Positions 1 to 8,825 are shown, counted from the first letter of the stretch. The stretch: DNA of 64,000 nt from Terrabacter sp. Root181 (GCF_001428505.1 NZ_LMHU01000011.1:19742-83741); one strand, 5' to 3'. The notes: a model not told the origin generated them from the letters alone. Translations and numbers: made by a program.

Positions 1-246
1 CTCGTATGCGGAACCGGGATTGGAATGGCGATAACAGCGAACAGGATCTCTGGCGTGCGCGCTGCGGTCTGTCACGACATTTACTCCGTCGAGCGATCAA
101 TTCTATCCAACGACTGCCAGGTTCTGTGCATGGGTGCTCGCGTCATCGCCCCCGAGTCGGCGGCGCGACTCTTACAGCATTGGATGACTCTCACCTTCCA
201 AGGAGACGGACCATCAGCGTGGAAGGTGGGTCAAATCGACGCATAG
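1..246 (+). CDS. RpiB/LacA/LacB-type sugar-phosphate isomerase, C-terminal part (cut by window edge)
   Basis: This is the 3' part of a gene that enters from the left in frame 1; its N-terminus is outside the window. The first residues read LVCGTGIGMAITANRISGVR, which is the glycine-rich CGTGIGM phosphate-binding loop of the RpiB/LacAB family, followed by the conserved AAVCHD segment, an ARVI(A/G)PE segment and a typical short C-terminal tail ending in KVGQIDA. Family members isomerise phosphorylated aldoses and ketoses, for example ribose 5-phosphate to ribulose 5-phosphate, in the cytosol. The visible 81 residues fit the second half of a protein of about 150-160 residues. It is probably chromosomal DNA next to the conjugative element that starts beyond it. 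The exact sugar substrate cannot be decided from this part. Confidence 0.82.
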   Translation, partial: LVCGTGIGMAITANRISGVRAAVCHDIYSVERSILSNDCQVLCMGARVIAPESAARLLQHWMTLTFQGDGPSAWKVGQIDA

Positions 247-849
247 GCGTCTCCGGGTGTCCTTAGCCGATCGCTACACATGTGGAGCGAGTCGATCTTG
301 TTGCCGCCTCCGTCGCTACACTCTGCTCAGATCGCAAATGACCAGCTATTTCCGTGGGTTTGGCGATTGCCACCGTGATCCTCGGCAGCTGCTCGCAGGT
401 TCGGTGGGAGGCAATGGGTCAGCCGAGGGTGGTAAGCAGCGATTGGTGACGGTGGTGCTGAAGGGCTGCTCAGCGGGCGCGTCTGGCGGGCGCCACGATC
501 GCTCGCCGTCGCGATTCCGTGATTCACCGTGGCCGCTCGAGGGCGGTCGCATTTGAGGATACCGATAGGGTCGTGGTCGGTCGCACGATCCGGGCCTCGT
601 CCGCGACCTCGAACGCGAGGATGGCGTCGTCGGCGTGAACGGTGGCGCCCTGCCTAGGCTGTGAAGCAATGGTGGTGAGCCGCGACCCCGGAGCTGCTGA
701 CTTGACTTCAGCGCTTGACGACGCTCGCTTTCGGCGCCACTGCGAGTACTACACGGCCTGATCAGGCCGGCCTGACAACGGCCTCCAGCAACGTCCGATG
801 CTCGGCAGAACGGTAGGTCATGAACGTCTGCGCTGAGTGCTGATGGGAC
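247..849. other. Non-coding gap between the isomerase gene and the conjugation operon
   Basis: I find no convincing gene in these 600 bases on either strand. Short open frames have arginine- and serine-rich compositions typical of chance frames in GC-rich DNA. The gap separates a chromosomal gene from the 3' end of a conjugation operon, so the left boundary of the mobile element may lie here. I saw no tRNA or attachment-site duplication. A perfect palindrome at 754-769 is listed separately. Confidence 0.5.
754..769. repeat. 16-bp perfect palindrome CGGCCTGATCAGGCCG
   Basis: The sequence equals its own reverse complement and lies 81 bp beyond the stop codon of the VirB4 gene, the last gene of the minus-strand operon. 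It could be part of a transcription terminator for that operon, although no T-run follows it on the minus strand, or a binding site for a dimeric protein. A related half, GGCCTGAC, follows directly at 768-775. Confidence 0.45.
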
Positions 850-2310
850 TCATATGGCCGACCTCTGGAGCTCCATACGCGAGTTGGTGTCGAAGAGCGT
901 TAGCTCGTCGTCCGTTGCCACGTGACGGACGACGAATGCCCTCTGGCCGACGCGCCACAGTCCCTCGCCGCGTTGCAGATCCGGGAGTTGGGCTCGCTCC
1001 GCCGTGGACAGTCCCAGTTCGAGTGCGGTCTGAGGAGCCTCACTGACCTCTTGCTGGTAGATGACCTTCGTCGAGCAGTCGCCGAGCAGACCTCGAGCCA
1101 GCGCACGTGACTCGGAGCCAGCGTTTCCCACGGCGTCGAGGTCCGACAGCCGGTGCACGATCAGCAGGTTCGCGATGCCCAGACCGCGCGACAGCTTCCA
1201 CTGAGACTGCATGCGGGCGAGCAAGGCGGGCTGGCGCATGAGCCGCCAGGCCTCGTCGTAGATGACCCACCTCTGGCCCCCGTCAGGTGCCGATAGTGCC
1301 GCCTCCATCCATGCTGAGGCGCACGTCATCACCATCGCGATGAGCTGATCGGAGCCCTGAATCTGCGAAAGGTCCAACGAGACCATCGGCAGAGTCGGGT
1401 CGAAGGTGAGGGTCGAAGGTCCGTCGAAGAGGCCGCTGAGGTCACCAGCGACCAATCGGCGCATGGCATGGGCCAGGTCGCGGCCGTCGCGTGCGAGCTC
1501 AGCGGCACTCGAGCCGGGAAGTGCAGACTGAGGCTCCAGGAGCAGATCGACGACCATCGGCAATGTTGGTTCGACCGCCGCCGCGGCAGCGCCGGCCAGC
1601 GAAACGTCCAGAGCGGTGTGCTCAACAGACACCAGAGGCCGCCCGAGTGCCGACTGAGCCAACGAACCGACAAGGGCGCGTCGCCGGTTGGCGACCAGCA
1701 ACTGCCACTGGGAGTCGGGGAGTGCCGGGTCGCGCGGCCCGGGGTCCAGCGGGTTCAGACGGTTGCGTGAGCCGCCGCCGAGTTGGATAGCGGCGCCACC
1801 GACAGCCTTGGCGACGACGGACCATTCACCCTTCGGGTCGCCGGGCACGTAGACCCGCCGCCCGAAGGCGATCGACCGAGTCGCCAACGACTTGGCGAGG
1901 CAGGACTTCCCCTTCCCGACGACCCCGGCGAGCAAGCAGTTCGGATTCGTGATGATGCCTTGGCTATAGAGCACCCAGGGGTCGAAGCAGAAGCCACCTC
2001 CTGACCAGGCGTCCTGCCCGACGTAGACGCCTTCGCTCCCAAGACCAGCCTCCGCAAGGAAGGGGTACGCGCCGGCGACCACGTCGGAGGTGGCGCGGTG
2101 TCCCGGCAGCCGAAGCCGGCGATAGGACCGCCCAGCCTCAGGGCCGTTCTCTCCCTCGGCAGGAAGGAACTGCGGCGAGTCATCGTCACCACTGCGTCTG
2201 CCCCGTGCCGCTTCACCCGAGCGAGCAGCCGGTGGCTTCTCATGCCGACCACGTCGACGCTTGGTGCCCTGTGGCGCGTAGAAGGTCCCTGACGCTCCTG
2301 CCGACGACAT
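850..2310 (-). CDS. VirB4/TraC-like type IV secretion ATPase
   Basis: This 486-residue P-loop ATPase powers conjugative type IV secretion at the cytoplasmic face of the channel. Walker A is AGVVGKGKS (residues 128-136) and Walker B is WVIYDE (348-353), followed by AWRLM as in VirB4 proteins. A GDPKGEW segment (157-163) is also typical of the family. I start it at the ATG at 2310 because this codon overlaps the stop of the SCO6880 gene (TGATG), which implies translational coupling; the 29 codons upstream in the same frame lie inside that gene. It is the last gene of a six-gene operon. At under 500 residues it is shorter than proteobacterial VirB4 (about 800), but the N-terminal role may be covered by the separate SCO6880 protein. 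Confidence 0.9.
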   Translation of the reverse strand: MSSAGASGTFYAPQGTKRRRGRHEKPPAARSGEAARGRRSGDDDSPQFLPAEGENGPEAGRSYRRLRLPGHRATSDVVAGAYPFLAEAGLGSEGVYVGQDAWSGGGFCFDPWVLYSQGIITNPNCLLAGVVGKGKSCLAKSLATRSIAFGRRVYVPGDPKGEWSVVAKAVGGAAIQLGGGSRNRLNPLDPGPRDPALPDSQWQLLVANRRRALVGSLAQSALGRPLVSVEHTALDVSLAGAAAAAVEPTLPMVVDLLLEPQSALPGSSAAELARDGRDLAHAMRRLVAGDLSGLFDGPSTLTFDPTLPMVSLDLSQIQGSDQLIAMVMTCASAWMEAALSAPDGGQRWVIYDEAWRLMRQPALLARMQSQWKLSRGLGIANLLIVHRLSDLDAVGNAGSESRALARGLLGDCSTKVIYQQEVSEAPQTALELGLSTAERAQLPDLQRGEGLWRVGQRAFVVRHVATDDELTLFDTNSRMELQRSAI

Positions 2311-3755
2311 CAGCTCACCTTCCGCGCGAGTGGAAGTGAAGCAGACACGAAGGCTCGGGCCTGCTGCCCATAGAGCCGTCGCGTCTCGCAGCCGCACTGG
2401 ATGGCGGCGCGCGAGATCTCCGCGACTGACGCTTCGAGTTCATCCCGCGAGGGCGCGGTGATGGAGATGAGGCCGGTGAGCTTGACGTCCGCGTGGCCGC
2501 TGATGAGCGCCCGTTCGCGTTCGAGGACGTCGTCGCGTTCCGCGCCGTCGGAAAGGTCGGCGATGGCGCCGATCTTGGCCTTCTGCGCCGCCTCCGTGGC
2601 GTACTCGACCTTCGCCTTCCTGATGTCGCGCATCGCCGCGTCGGCCGGGATCGGCTGGATTGTCATGGAGAGGGTCTTGCGGATGCCCGGTTGGAAGACC
2701 AGGGAGTGCAGGAAGTATGGCGGCGCCCCGACGCGCGGCCATTCGCTGATCCAGAGCACGGCGGAGTATGCCGTGTCGTGGCGGACGTGGTCCCACTCCT
2801 CGTCCATGGCCACGGGGCCAGCGCTCGCCAGCGTCTGAGTCTCGCGGTCGCCAGTCTCGTGTCCGGGCTCGAAGGCCTCCCGCAGCGTCGCTGCGAGCTC
2901 GCTCTCGTTGAACCATGTCGCCAGCGACAAGTCCGCGGCGCGGAGCCCGGCCTCGAGGGACGTCATCTCCTGCCGGAGGAACGCGGCCGCTCCGCGGAGT
3001 CCTCGCCCGGCCTGCTTGATGTGCGCCCGCGCGCTGCGGAGGTCGAGCGAGAGCGCGAGGACCGTGCGGTGCGTCGATGCCGCGGGCGCGGCTGTCTTCA
3101 TGAGCGACTCGTACTGCTGCACGGCCCACTGGCCGGGTTGCTTGACGCCGTTGACCTCCCACCAACCAGTGATGCCGCGGCCCGCGTCGGGTAGCGACAC
3201 CTCGAGCGCCTGCAGCCGGCAGCCAGTCCCGGAAGCGGCCAGGCTGGCCAACGCCCGACCCCATCCGTGGACGCGCCTCGCCTGCTCGTCGCTCGACAGG
3301 AGCACGTATGCCGGGTGGCGCACGAGTGCGACCGCGGTGAGCGTGTGCCCGTGTGGGTCGTGCAGCATCGCTGCGCCGGACTCCTCGTCGATGAGGAAGC
3401 GCAGGGCAGCAGCGTCGCCGGGGAGGGCGAGCGTGCCGCCTGGTCGTGGGGCTGATGGGCGCGCTCGGAACTTGGTCTGACCGTTCAGCTTCCGCACGGC
3501 GTAGTGCCCTGCCGTGGGGAGTGACTCGACGGCGGGGCGCCCATGCCAGCGCACAAAGGCGAGCGCGATGAGTCCGGCCCAGAGGGGTGCCGTCAGGCCG
3601 GCGCCGGTCGAGCTGCCGAGGAAGATCGCGGGCACGAAGACGAGCGCGGCGACGCAGAGGCAGAGGATGCGTGATGACGAGAGCCCGAGGAGCAGGCCGC
3701 GCCGGGGGAGGCGTCCGAAACGGACGGTCATCGGGGTGGTCGTGGCGTCGGTCAT
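2310..3755 (-). CDS. SCO6880/PrgI-like conjugation membrane protein
   Basis: This protein has 481 residues. It starts with a short cytosolic stretch and two close hydrophobic segments (about residues 20-60), then a long soluble region with the layout of the SCO6880 family, which accompanies VirB4 in actinobacterial conjugative elements and is thought to tie the ATPase to the membrane. The start ATG at 3755 follows the stop of the TrbL-like gene by 2 nt. Its stop overlaps the VirB4 start, so the two products are made together. The open frame continues upstream of this start through the TrbL gene, but there it is arginine-rich shadow sequence. The family call rests on overall pattern and gene order; I see no catalytic motif. 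Confidence 0.8.
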   Translation of the reverse strand: MTDATTTPMTVRFGRLPRRGLLLGLSSSRILCLCVAALVFVPAIFLGSSTGAGLTAPLWAGLIALAFVRWHGRPAVESLPTAGHYAVRKLNGQTKFRARPSAPRPGGTLALPGDAAALRFLIDEESGAAMLHDPHGHTLTAVALVRHPAYVLLSSDEQARRVHGWGRALASLAASGTGCRLQALEVSLPDAGRGITGWWEVNGVKQPGQWAVQQYESLMKTAAPAASTHRTVLALSLDLRSARAHIKQAGRGLRGAAAFLRQEMTSLEAGLRAADLSLATWFNESELAATLREAFEPGHETGDRETQTLASAGPVAMDEEWDHVRHDTAYSAVLWISEWPRVGAPPYFLHSLVFQPGIRKTLSMTIQPIPADAAMRDIRKAKVEYATEAAQKAKIGAIADLSDGAERDDVLERERALISGHADVKLTGLISITAPSRDELEASVAEISRAAIQCGCETRRLYGQQARAFVSASLPLARKVS

Positions 3756-3757
3756 GG

Positions 3758-5098
3758 TCAGCTCCTCGAGCCGTGGGTGAGTGGCTGCTTCATGGGCGTT
3801 TCCTGGACAGCGGCGCCAGGGCCTCCGCCGGCGGGCGAGGAGACCCCGGGTGGGTTGGTCGCGACGTCGCCGGCCTTCATGGCGACGGCCTTGGCGCCGA
3901 GGGCGACCCCGGCGACTGTGGCAGCCGGAGCAGCCAGCGAGGCGGCGGCTGCGGCGCCCCCTCCGCTGGCTGCTCCAGCCGGTCCTGTGGCACCACCGGC
4001 AAGGCCGGATCCCACGTCGGGCGGTGGTGGGCCCACTGGCCCGGAGGATCCCGGTCGCGGGGGAGGCGGCGGCGGACCGCCGCTGCCCTTGGTGCCGCGG
4101 CTGTGGCCGGACGACCCGACGGAGGCGAGCGCCCGTCCCTGGGCCTGGATCGCGCTGACCTTCTGGGGTGCGCTGACCAGAGTCTGCGCGCCGACCGAGG
4201 CCTGCCGGGCCGTGGCATGTGCCGAGTGAAGGGTGTCGCCGGCGAAGTGGAACATGCGGATCGCCACCCAGGGAGCCAGCCCGCCCAGCAACAGGATCAA
4301 GGACCCGCCGGCGAGCTGCGTGACGGTCTGACCCACGCTGGAGCCTGACTGTCCGGCGCCGTTGAGGACGGCGACGCCGATGCTCAGGATGATGACGAGG
4401 AGCAGCTTCGAGACGATCATGGCTGCGACGAACTCGATCCACCGGCGGACCCAGGCGCGGGTGAAGTCGGCCGTCGCGCCGGCAAAGGCCAATGGGGCGA
4501 GCACCGCGGCCACGATGAGCATCAGCTTGCGGATCATCATGGCTGCCCACACGACGACCGCCGCGACGATGATGACGACAGCCAGGAGGATCATGACCGC
4601 TGGGTTCTGCATCTGGGCCAGACCGACGAAGGAGAGCTTGCCGCCGAGGGCGCCCATCTGTGTGCCCATTGTGTAGCGGACGACTCCGTCGCTGAGGGCG
4701 TCGACCGCTCCGAGCAGGACGCGCGTCGTTGCCAGGGCGAGCGCGGACCCGACGAAACTGATGAGGAGCCCGCTGAAGGCGCGGCCCAGAGCGACGGGAT
4801 GCCCGCGGAGAGCGGCTGAGGTCACCTGGATGATGAAGAGTCCCAGGCAGAGGGTGGCCGCAATTGCGCCGGTGATCGTCATCTCCCGCGCCAGAGCCGG
4901 CGATGCCAGGTCCAGCGTGGTCGCCTCGCCGATCTGCTGCCACAGCCAGGTGGTGGCGTTCTGGGCTGCGAGCCCGAAGTAGCCGGCGATGTTGCTGAAG
5001 GCGCCATCGACGACGTTGGACGCAGCCCCGGCGGTGCCCGCTGCGGCTTGGCCGATGAGACACATCGGGTTGGCGGCCATGATGCCGTCGCAGCTCAT
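3758..5098 (-). CDS. TrbL/VirB6-like polytopic conjugation channel protein
   Basis: The protein has 446 residues. About six hydrophobic helices span residues 70-300, including ITGAIAATLCLGLFIIQV and AVMILLAVVIIVAAVVVWAA, which is the VirB6/TrbL layout of an inner-membrane channel subunit. After the membrane part comes a cytosolic tail rich in Gly, Pro and Ala with a run of six prolines near residue 345, probably disordered. I choose the ATG at 5098 because it overlaps the upstream stop as ATGA; the longer frame would start inside the preceding gene. It lies in the middle of the conjugation operon, directly before SCO6880. Confidence 0.82.
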   Translation of the reverse strand: MSCDGIMAANPMCLIGQAAAGTAGAASNVVDGAFSNIAGYFGLAAQNATTWLWQQIGEATTLDLASPALAREMTITGAIAATLCLGLFIIQVTSAALRGHPVALGRAFSGLLISFVGSALALATTRVLLGAVDALSDGVVRYTMGTQMGALGGKLSFVGLAQMQNPAVMILLAVVIIVAAVVVWAAMMIRKLMLIVAAVLAPLAFAGATADFTRAWVRRWIEFVAAMIVSKLLLVIILSIGVAVLNGAGQSGSSVGQTVTQLAGGSLILLLGGLAPWVAIRMFHFAGDTLHSAHATARQASVGAQTLVSAPQKVSAIQAQGRALASVGSSGHSRGTKGSGGPPPPPPRPGSSGPVGPPPPDVGSGLAGGATGPAGAASGGGAAAAASLAAPAATVAGVALGAKAVAMKAGDVATNPPGVSSPAGGGPGAAVQETPMKQPLTHGSRS

Positions 5099-5886
5099 GA
5101 CGTGCTCACCGCCAGAGACGAGTAGGTGACCGCGGTGACGAAGCCCCACGAGCCTCGCGTGGGAGGTCCCTCGATGTTGAGCGTCAGGGCTACGGACGAC
5201 GTCGAGGTCACGGCCTTCCCCTGCTTCCGGTAGTGGAGGGTGACAGATGCGGCGACCTCACGACCGGTGATGCCCGGGTCGCTGATCCTCCCGCTCGAGA
5301 CGGCGGTGCTCCACGCCATCGGTTCAGTCACTCGTTCGATGCGGACGGTGGTGTACGCGTCCTGCAGGCCAAGGGCGGTCCACGCGTTCCGCACCGGTAC
5401 AGCCGGGGTCTGACCCGCAGCGTCCGTCACCGAGTAGACGGCAAGGTGGTCGCGCAGCTCTTTGGGCACCAGTCCCACGACGAGGGGCTCGGAGGTCTGG
5501 GCGGCCTCCGACTGCACCCAGGCGAGGTGCTCGGCTCTCGACATCCGGTAGTCCTGCGTCAGGAGCCGGCGGACGAACTCCGCGGCATACAGGTCAGGCT
5601 GTTGGGAGAAGTCGCCGGTGATGCGTCGCCCCGGCGGCCCTGGTGCGACTCGTGCCGCCGCGCGGAGGCGGTCGAGCTCGGTCGCCACCGGGTCCTTGGT
5701 CGGCGCTGGCGACTGAGCGGTCGACGACTCCGGCGTCGGTGCGGCATCTGGCGTCGGCGAGCCCGAGACCTGAGGCGAGCCCCCGACGGGCGCCTCGGAG
5801 TGTGACAGCGCGACGACTCCAGCCACGAAGAGCAGGACGACGACGCTCGCAGCAGTCAGGTACGGGCGGAGAGCTCTCCAGTTCAT
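5095..5886 (-). CDS. Conjugation assembly protein, single N-terminal membrane anchor (TcpC/VirB8-like)
   Basis: The protein has 263 residues: a single N-terminal membrane helix (about residues 10-28, TAASVVVLLFVAGVVAL), a Ser/Pro/Thr-rich linker (32-70), then a soluble domain of about 180 residues outside the membrane. This is the plan of the TcpC/VirB8-like proteins of Gram-positive conjugation systems, which scaffold the channel outside the membrane. The assignment is by architecture and position, between DUF6112 and TrbL-like genes, not by a diagnostic motif. Its stop overlaps the next start (ATGA), and it starts 1 nt after the DUF6112 gene. Confidence 0.68.
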   Translation of the reverse strand: MNWRALRPYLTAASVVVLLFVAGVVALSHSEAPVGGSPQVSGSPTPDAAPTPESSTAQSPAPTKDPVATELDRLRAAARVAPGPPGRRITGDFSQQPDLYAAEFVRRLLTQDYRMSRAEHLAWVQSEAAQTSEPLVVGLVPKELRDHLAVYSVTDAAGQTPAVPVRNAWTALGLQDAYTTVRIERVTEPMAWSTAVSSGRISDPGITGREVAASVTLHYRKQGKAVTSTSSVALTLNIEGPPTRGSWGFVTAVTYSSLAVSTS

Positions 5887-5887
5887 G

Positions 5888-6181
5888 TCACTGGACCGCA
5901 GAGCCCGCAGCGCTGAAGAAGGTCACGAGTGTGTTCGCCGCGCCGATGAGCATCGCCGCCCCCGCGGAGACGAGGACGCCGGTCTTGCCGCGGCCGGCCA
6001 CGTGGGGGTTCGACGAGTGTGAACCGATGGCCCAGGCGATCGCCGAGATGGCGATGCCGGCCACGGACGCGATCAGACCGAAGGTGAGCAGCGCGCCGAC
6101 GATCTTCTCGATGGCGGCGATGCCGGGCAGGCCGTTCTGGTTGGGCGGGACGTCGACGGAGGGGATCATCCAAGTCTTCAT
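5888..6181 (-). CDS. DUF6112-type small membrane protein (pilin/VirB2-like position)
   Basis: The protein has 97 residues and two hydrophobic helices (about 25-48 and 65-90), with a short polar loop GSHSSNPHVAGRGKTG between them. This is typical of small proteins found at the head of actinobacterial conjugation operons (DUF6112), which hold the place of VirB2/TrbC pilin-like subunits. The start at 6181 has a good ribosome binding site (AAAGG, then 6 nt, then ATG). The frame runs further upstream to 6364, but that extension is arginine-rich and runs past the end of the hydrolase gene. A role as channel or pilus subunit is inferred only from size and context. Confidence 0.72.
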   Translation of the reverse strand: MKTWMIPSVDVPPNQNGLPGIAAIEKIVGALLTFGLIASVAGIAISAIAWAIGSHSSNPHVAGRGKTGVLVSAGAAMLIGAANTLVTFFSAAGSAVQ

Positions 6182-6290
6182 CGTGGTGCCTTTCGCAGCT
6201 CGCGCGGACCGGTTCCGCACATGGCTGCGATAGAGGACCGGTCGGGGCACTATTCGTCGAGCCATGGCAGATAGGGCCCAGATCGCTCCG

Positions 6291-7406
6291 TCAGGAGATG
6301 TGGCGAAGCCCCGAAACGCCCTGTGACACAAAGGACTTGTAGGAGACAACCCGGACGACGTCACCAGTTCGAGGAGCGTTGACGACGAGTCCGCGTCCGA
6401 TGTACATGCCGACGTGGCCCGGCGAGGCGAGCGTCCCCGCTGATCCCGGGATCATCACGAGGTCTCCCGGGGCAAGGCTGCTCGAGGTCGTCGCCGTGCC
6501 GTCGCGCAGCTGCTGGCTGACGACGCGTCCGATGGGGATCCCCGCTCGGCGCCACGCCTGTTGGGTCAGGCCCGAGCAGTCGAAGGCACTCGGCCCCTTG
6601 CCGCCCCAGACGTACGGCTTCCCGAGCTGGGCGAGGGCAAAGGCCACTGCCGTACGCGCCTCGGGAGATGTCGTGGGCGGCAGCCCGAACCCTGCTGGGA
6701 GCCCGTGCGTGCCGGATCCGCCCGGCGCGAGGGCGTCAGGCGGCGCACCTCCGCAGTCGAGGTTCGCAGCATCATGTTCGATGAAGGCGAGGACCGCTGA
6801 TGAGCGTGCGGTCTGCCGCTGGTAGTTGCCTCCGACGACGCTCGAGCCACCGTTCGCACCGCTGGGGCGCCCGGTGAAGGCTGACCGCTGGACCATCTGG
6901 GCGGCATACCAAGGCGTCATGGACTGCCAGTCCTCGAGGCGGAGGAGCGCGTCGACGAAGAGGTGAGTCGACTCGGCCGCGTCCATGCGTTTGGCCGCGC
7001 TGCCCCACCCCGGACGCTGCTGGAAGAGGCCCAAGGAGTCGTGGTCGAAGCCCACGCCCTGGCTCGGGAACGCTGAGCCCGTCGGGTCATTCGGGTTGGC
7101 GAGGACACGCAGGTCCGACTCGGCCAGAGCAGCCGTGAGAGCGATGAAGGCACCGGCCCTGCCAGCCCGCTGTTCGGCAGCCGCGACGATCGTGCGGGCG
7201 TTCTGCGCCTGGGTCGGCGAGAGTCCTGGCACCGGGCCGCTCGACACGCAGGCGGGAGGGCGGGACGGGAGCGCACCGCTCTGCGCGGCGGCGATCGTTA
7301 CGACGCCCAGGCCACCGAGCACTGCGACTCCGCCCGCGGCAACGACGGTGGCTGCACGGGTGAGCGACATGCTGCGCGAACCGCGGGATCGGGGCACTAC
7401 CGGCAC
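6291..7406 (-). CDS. Exported NlpC/P60 cell-wall hydrolase of the conjugation system
   Basis: The protein has 371 residues. Residues 13-45 form a signal peptide or membrane anchor (AATVVAAGGVAVLGGLGVVT). The middle part (about 60-220) has the features of a lysozyme-like/peptidoglycan-binding region (ALAESDLR, SLGLFQQRPGWG). The C-terminus (about 245-371) is an NlpC/P60 cysteine peptidase: catalytic Cys in FDCSGLTQQAW and catalytic His in GHVGMYIG. Two-domain hydrolases of this kind open a local gap in peptidoglycan for the conjugation channel (VirB1/TcpG role). The first possible start is GTG at 7406; the ATG at 7373 is an alternative that still keeps the signal segment. It is the first gene of the operon, and 109 nt separate it from the DUF6112 gene. 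Confidence 0.88.
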   Translation of the reverse strand: MPVVPRSRGSRSMSLTRAATVVAAGGVAVLGGLGVVTIAAAQSGALPSRPPACVSSGPVPGLSPTQAQNARTIVAAAEQRAGRAGAFIALTAALAESDLRVLANPNDPTGSAFPSQGVGFDHDSLGLFQQRPGWGSAAKRMDAAESTHLFVDALLRLEDWQSMTPWYAAQMVQRSAFTGRPSGANGGSSVVGGNYQRQTARSSAVLAFIEHDAANLDCGGAPPDALAPGGSGTHGLPAGFGLPPTTSPEARTAVAFALAQLGKPYVWGGKGPSAFDCSGLTQQAWRRAGIPIGRVVSQQLRDGTATTSSSLAPGDLVMIPGSAGTLASPGHVGMYIGRGLVVNAPRTGDVVRVVSYKSFVSQGVSGLRHIS

Positions 7407-7464
7407 GCCGTGCGCCGATGGTGCCCCTCGGCGGCAAGTTGTCCTCGCCGAGGAGGTATGCCGT

Positions 7465-7944
7465 ATGAACCGACTGAGATCACGGCCACGTCGCGTTCAC
7501 GTGATGTCGGACGAGTGGGCGGACGCTCGACAGCTTGCGCTCGAGCTGGCTGGGCTGGCGCCGCCGCTGAATGTCGATGTCATGTCGATGGGCCTCGTCC
7601 TGGAGCCCGGCGAACGCGCGCTGCGCCAGGTTCCGGTCGAGGTTCGTCACGCTGACCGGGCCCGCTGGACGGGGGAATCGCGAGGCATGGGTCTGCTGAC
7701 CGACCGCCGCGTTCTGCTCAATCTCGATACAGGACAGTCGGTTTCGTTCTGGTGGGGATCCTTGGTCGGGTTCCGGCCGTGCGTCGAAGACGGCTATGCG
7801 GTATTCGACTACGGCGACGGAGTCGCTCGGCTCATGTCGAGTCGTGCCATGGCATCGATCGCCGTGGCCGGCATCGCTGCGCTCTACGGCACCGCCGGAC
7901 TCGTCGAGCACCCGGCGCTGGCCACGCTGCGAGACGCGACGTGA
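7465..7944 (+). CDS. Uncharacterised protein, possibly bacterial PH-like fold
   Basis: This 159-residue protein starts at an ATG with a perfect AGGAGG 8 nt upstream, so the gene is real. The core reads RGMGLLTDRRVLLNLDTGQS, followed by WWGSLVGFRP and DYGDGVARLM. That pattern of short beta strands with TDRRV is reminiscent of bacterial PH-like domains, which bind small ligands or membranes, but I cannot confirm the family. It is transcribed divergently from the conjugation operon across a 58-bp gap, and its 3' end overlaps the next minus-strand gene by 61 bp. Function unknown. Confidence 0.65.
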   Translation: MNRLRSRPRRVHVMSDEWADARQLALELAGLAPPLNVDVMSMGLVLEPGERALRQVPVEVRHADRARWTGESRGMGLLTDRRVLLNLDTGQSVSFWWGSLVGFRPCVEDGYAVFDYGDGVARLMSSRAMASIAVAGIAALYGTAGLVEHPALATLRDAT

Positions 7945-8318
7945 CTGCGCAGCGTCTGCACCTGACGGCGCGCGTACTGGCGCTGCCCACCCGTGAGGTC
8001 TTGCGACACGGCATACAGCCGGAGCAGTCCGGGCCACCCCGAAGGGGAGCCGGCGAGGAGCCGGTGGACGGCGCGCCGCTGAGCGGCGGTGAAGCCGAGC
8101 TGCTCGAGCATCCGCTTGGTGCATGCGCGCGAGTTTCCGCCGGCGCGCTTGGTCGTGATCGTGGTCAGTGGGTCTGCTGCGCCACGTCGTCTGGCTTCCT
8201 CGATCCTGGAGATGAAGAGGTCGAAGACGGGGGTCAGGTTGATGTCGGCGAGCTCCTCCGCCGTGAGGTGGAGCTGAGCCGCCGTCCAGTCGTTGAAGTT
8301 GGTCTGCATGCTGGTCAC
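7884..8318 (-). CDS. Uncharacterised small protein
   Basis: The protein has 144 residues and no recognised family. The N-terminal 60 residues are acidic and helical (AEELADINLTPVFDLFISRI); the remainder is basic (RRAVHRLLAG, RQYARRQVQTLRSH) and might contact nucleic acid. It overlaps the upstream gene by 4 nt (ATGA), so both are expressed from one message. The tail-to-tail overlap of 61 bp with the plus-strand gene is unusual, and the last 20 codons could be read-through if a frameshift is present. Probably a cargo or regulatory gene of the conjugative element. Confidence 0.55.
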   Translation of the reverse strand: MTSMQTNFNDWTAAQLHLTAEELADINLTPVFDLFISRIEEARRRGAADPLTTITTKRAGGNSRACTKRMLEQLGFTAAQRRAVHRLLAGSPSGWPGLLRLYAVSQDLTGGQRQYARRQVQTLRSHVASRSVASAGCSTSPAVP

Positions 8319-8725
8319 GCCACTTCCGACATCTCGAGGTCGGCGAACACGACCGGTTCACCCGGGCTCACGTGGGTCATCCCGTGAAGCGCGTCGGCCT
8401 GCGCTGCGCGTGCCGAACCGAGCGCGCCGCGGGTGGCGACGCCGCGGAGCATGATGAAGAGCTCTCGAGGCGCCATCGCTCTCGCGTGAGCCTCGTGGGC
8501 AACGAGCCACTCCATGGCCGCAAGGAGCTCGTCGGTGGAGTGCTCCGGCGTCACCGACACGGGGGAGGTGGACCCCATCGGCACGATGTGACACGTGCTG
8601 CGGGTGCAGACCACGTCTTGAACCGTGAGCCACAGCTCGTCCCTTCCATCAGACTCCCGGGCCAACGGCCCGCACTGGCGCAGGCTCTCAGCGAGCTGCT
8701 CGGCCTTGACATCGCGAGTGGTCAT
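8315..8725 (-). CDS. Uncharacterised protein, first gene of a two-gene unit
   Basis: The protein has 136 residues. It begins MTTRDVKAEQLAESLRQCGP and has balanced composition and clear codon bias, so it is likely real. Residues 60-100 are mostly helical (STDELLAAMEWLVAHEAHAR). There are no membrane segments and no motif that I can assign. It is coupled to the following small gene by an ATGA overlap. The region upstream contains two DnaA boxes, which places this pair next to a possible replication or regulatory site. Confidence 0.6.
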   Translation of the reverse strand: MTTRDVKAEQLAESLRQCGPLARESDGRDELWLTVQDVVCTRSTCHIVPMGSTSPVSVTPEHSTDELLAAMEWLVAHEAHARAMAPRELFIMLRGVATRGALGSARAAQADALHGMTHVSPGEPVVFADLEMSEVA

Positions 8726-8825
8726 GCCCTGCTCCTTCGTGAGATCAGCGGGGCCCCGGCAGCAGCCCGCTCCCTACCATTTGTCCCGCTTGTCGCCATC
8801 CGGCGCTGGCTCGGTCTCACCCAGT

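Noticed and set aside
3756..5063. N-terminal extension of the SCO6880 frame over the whole TrbL gene
   Set aside because: The extension is Arg/Gly/His-rich shadow sequence antiparallel in character to real proteins, while the TrbL frame has proper membrane helices and coupled start and stop codons.
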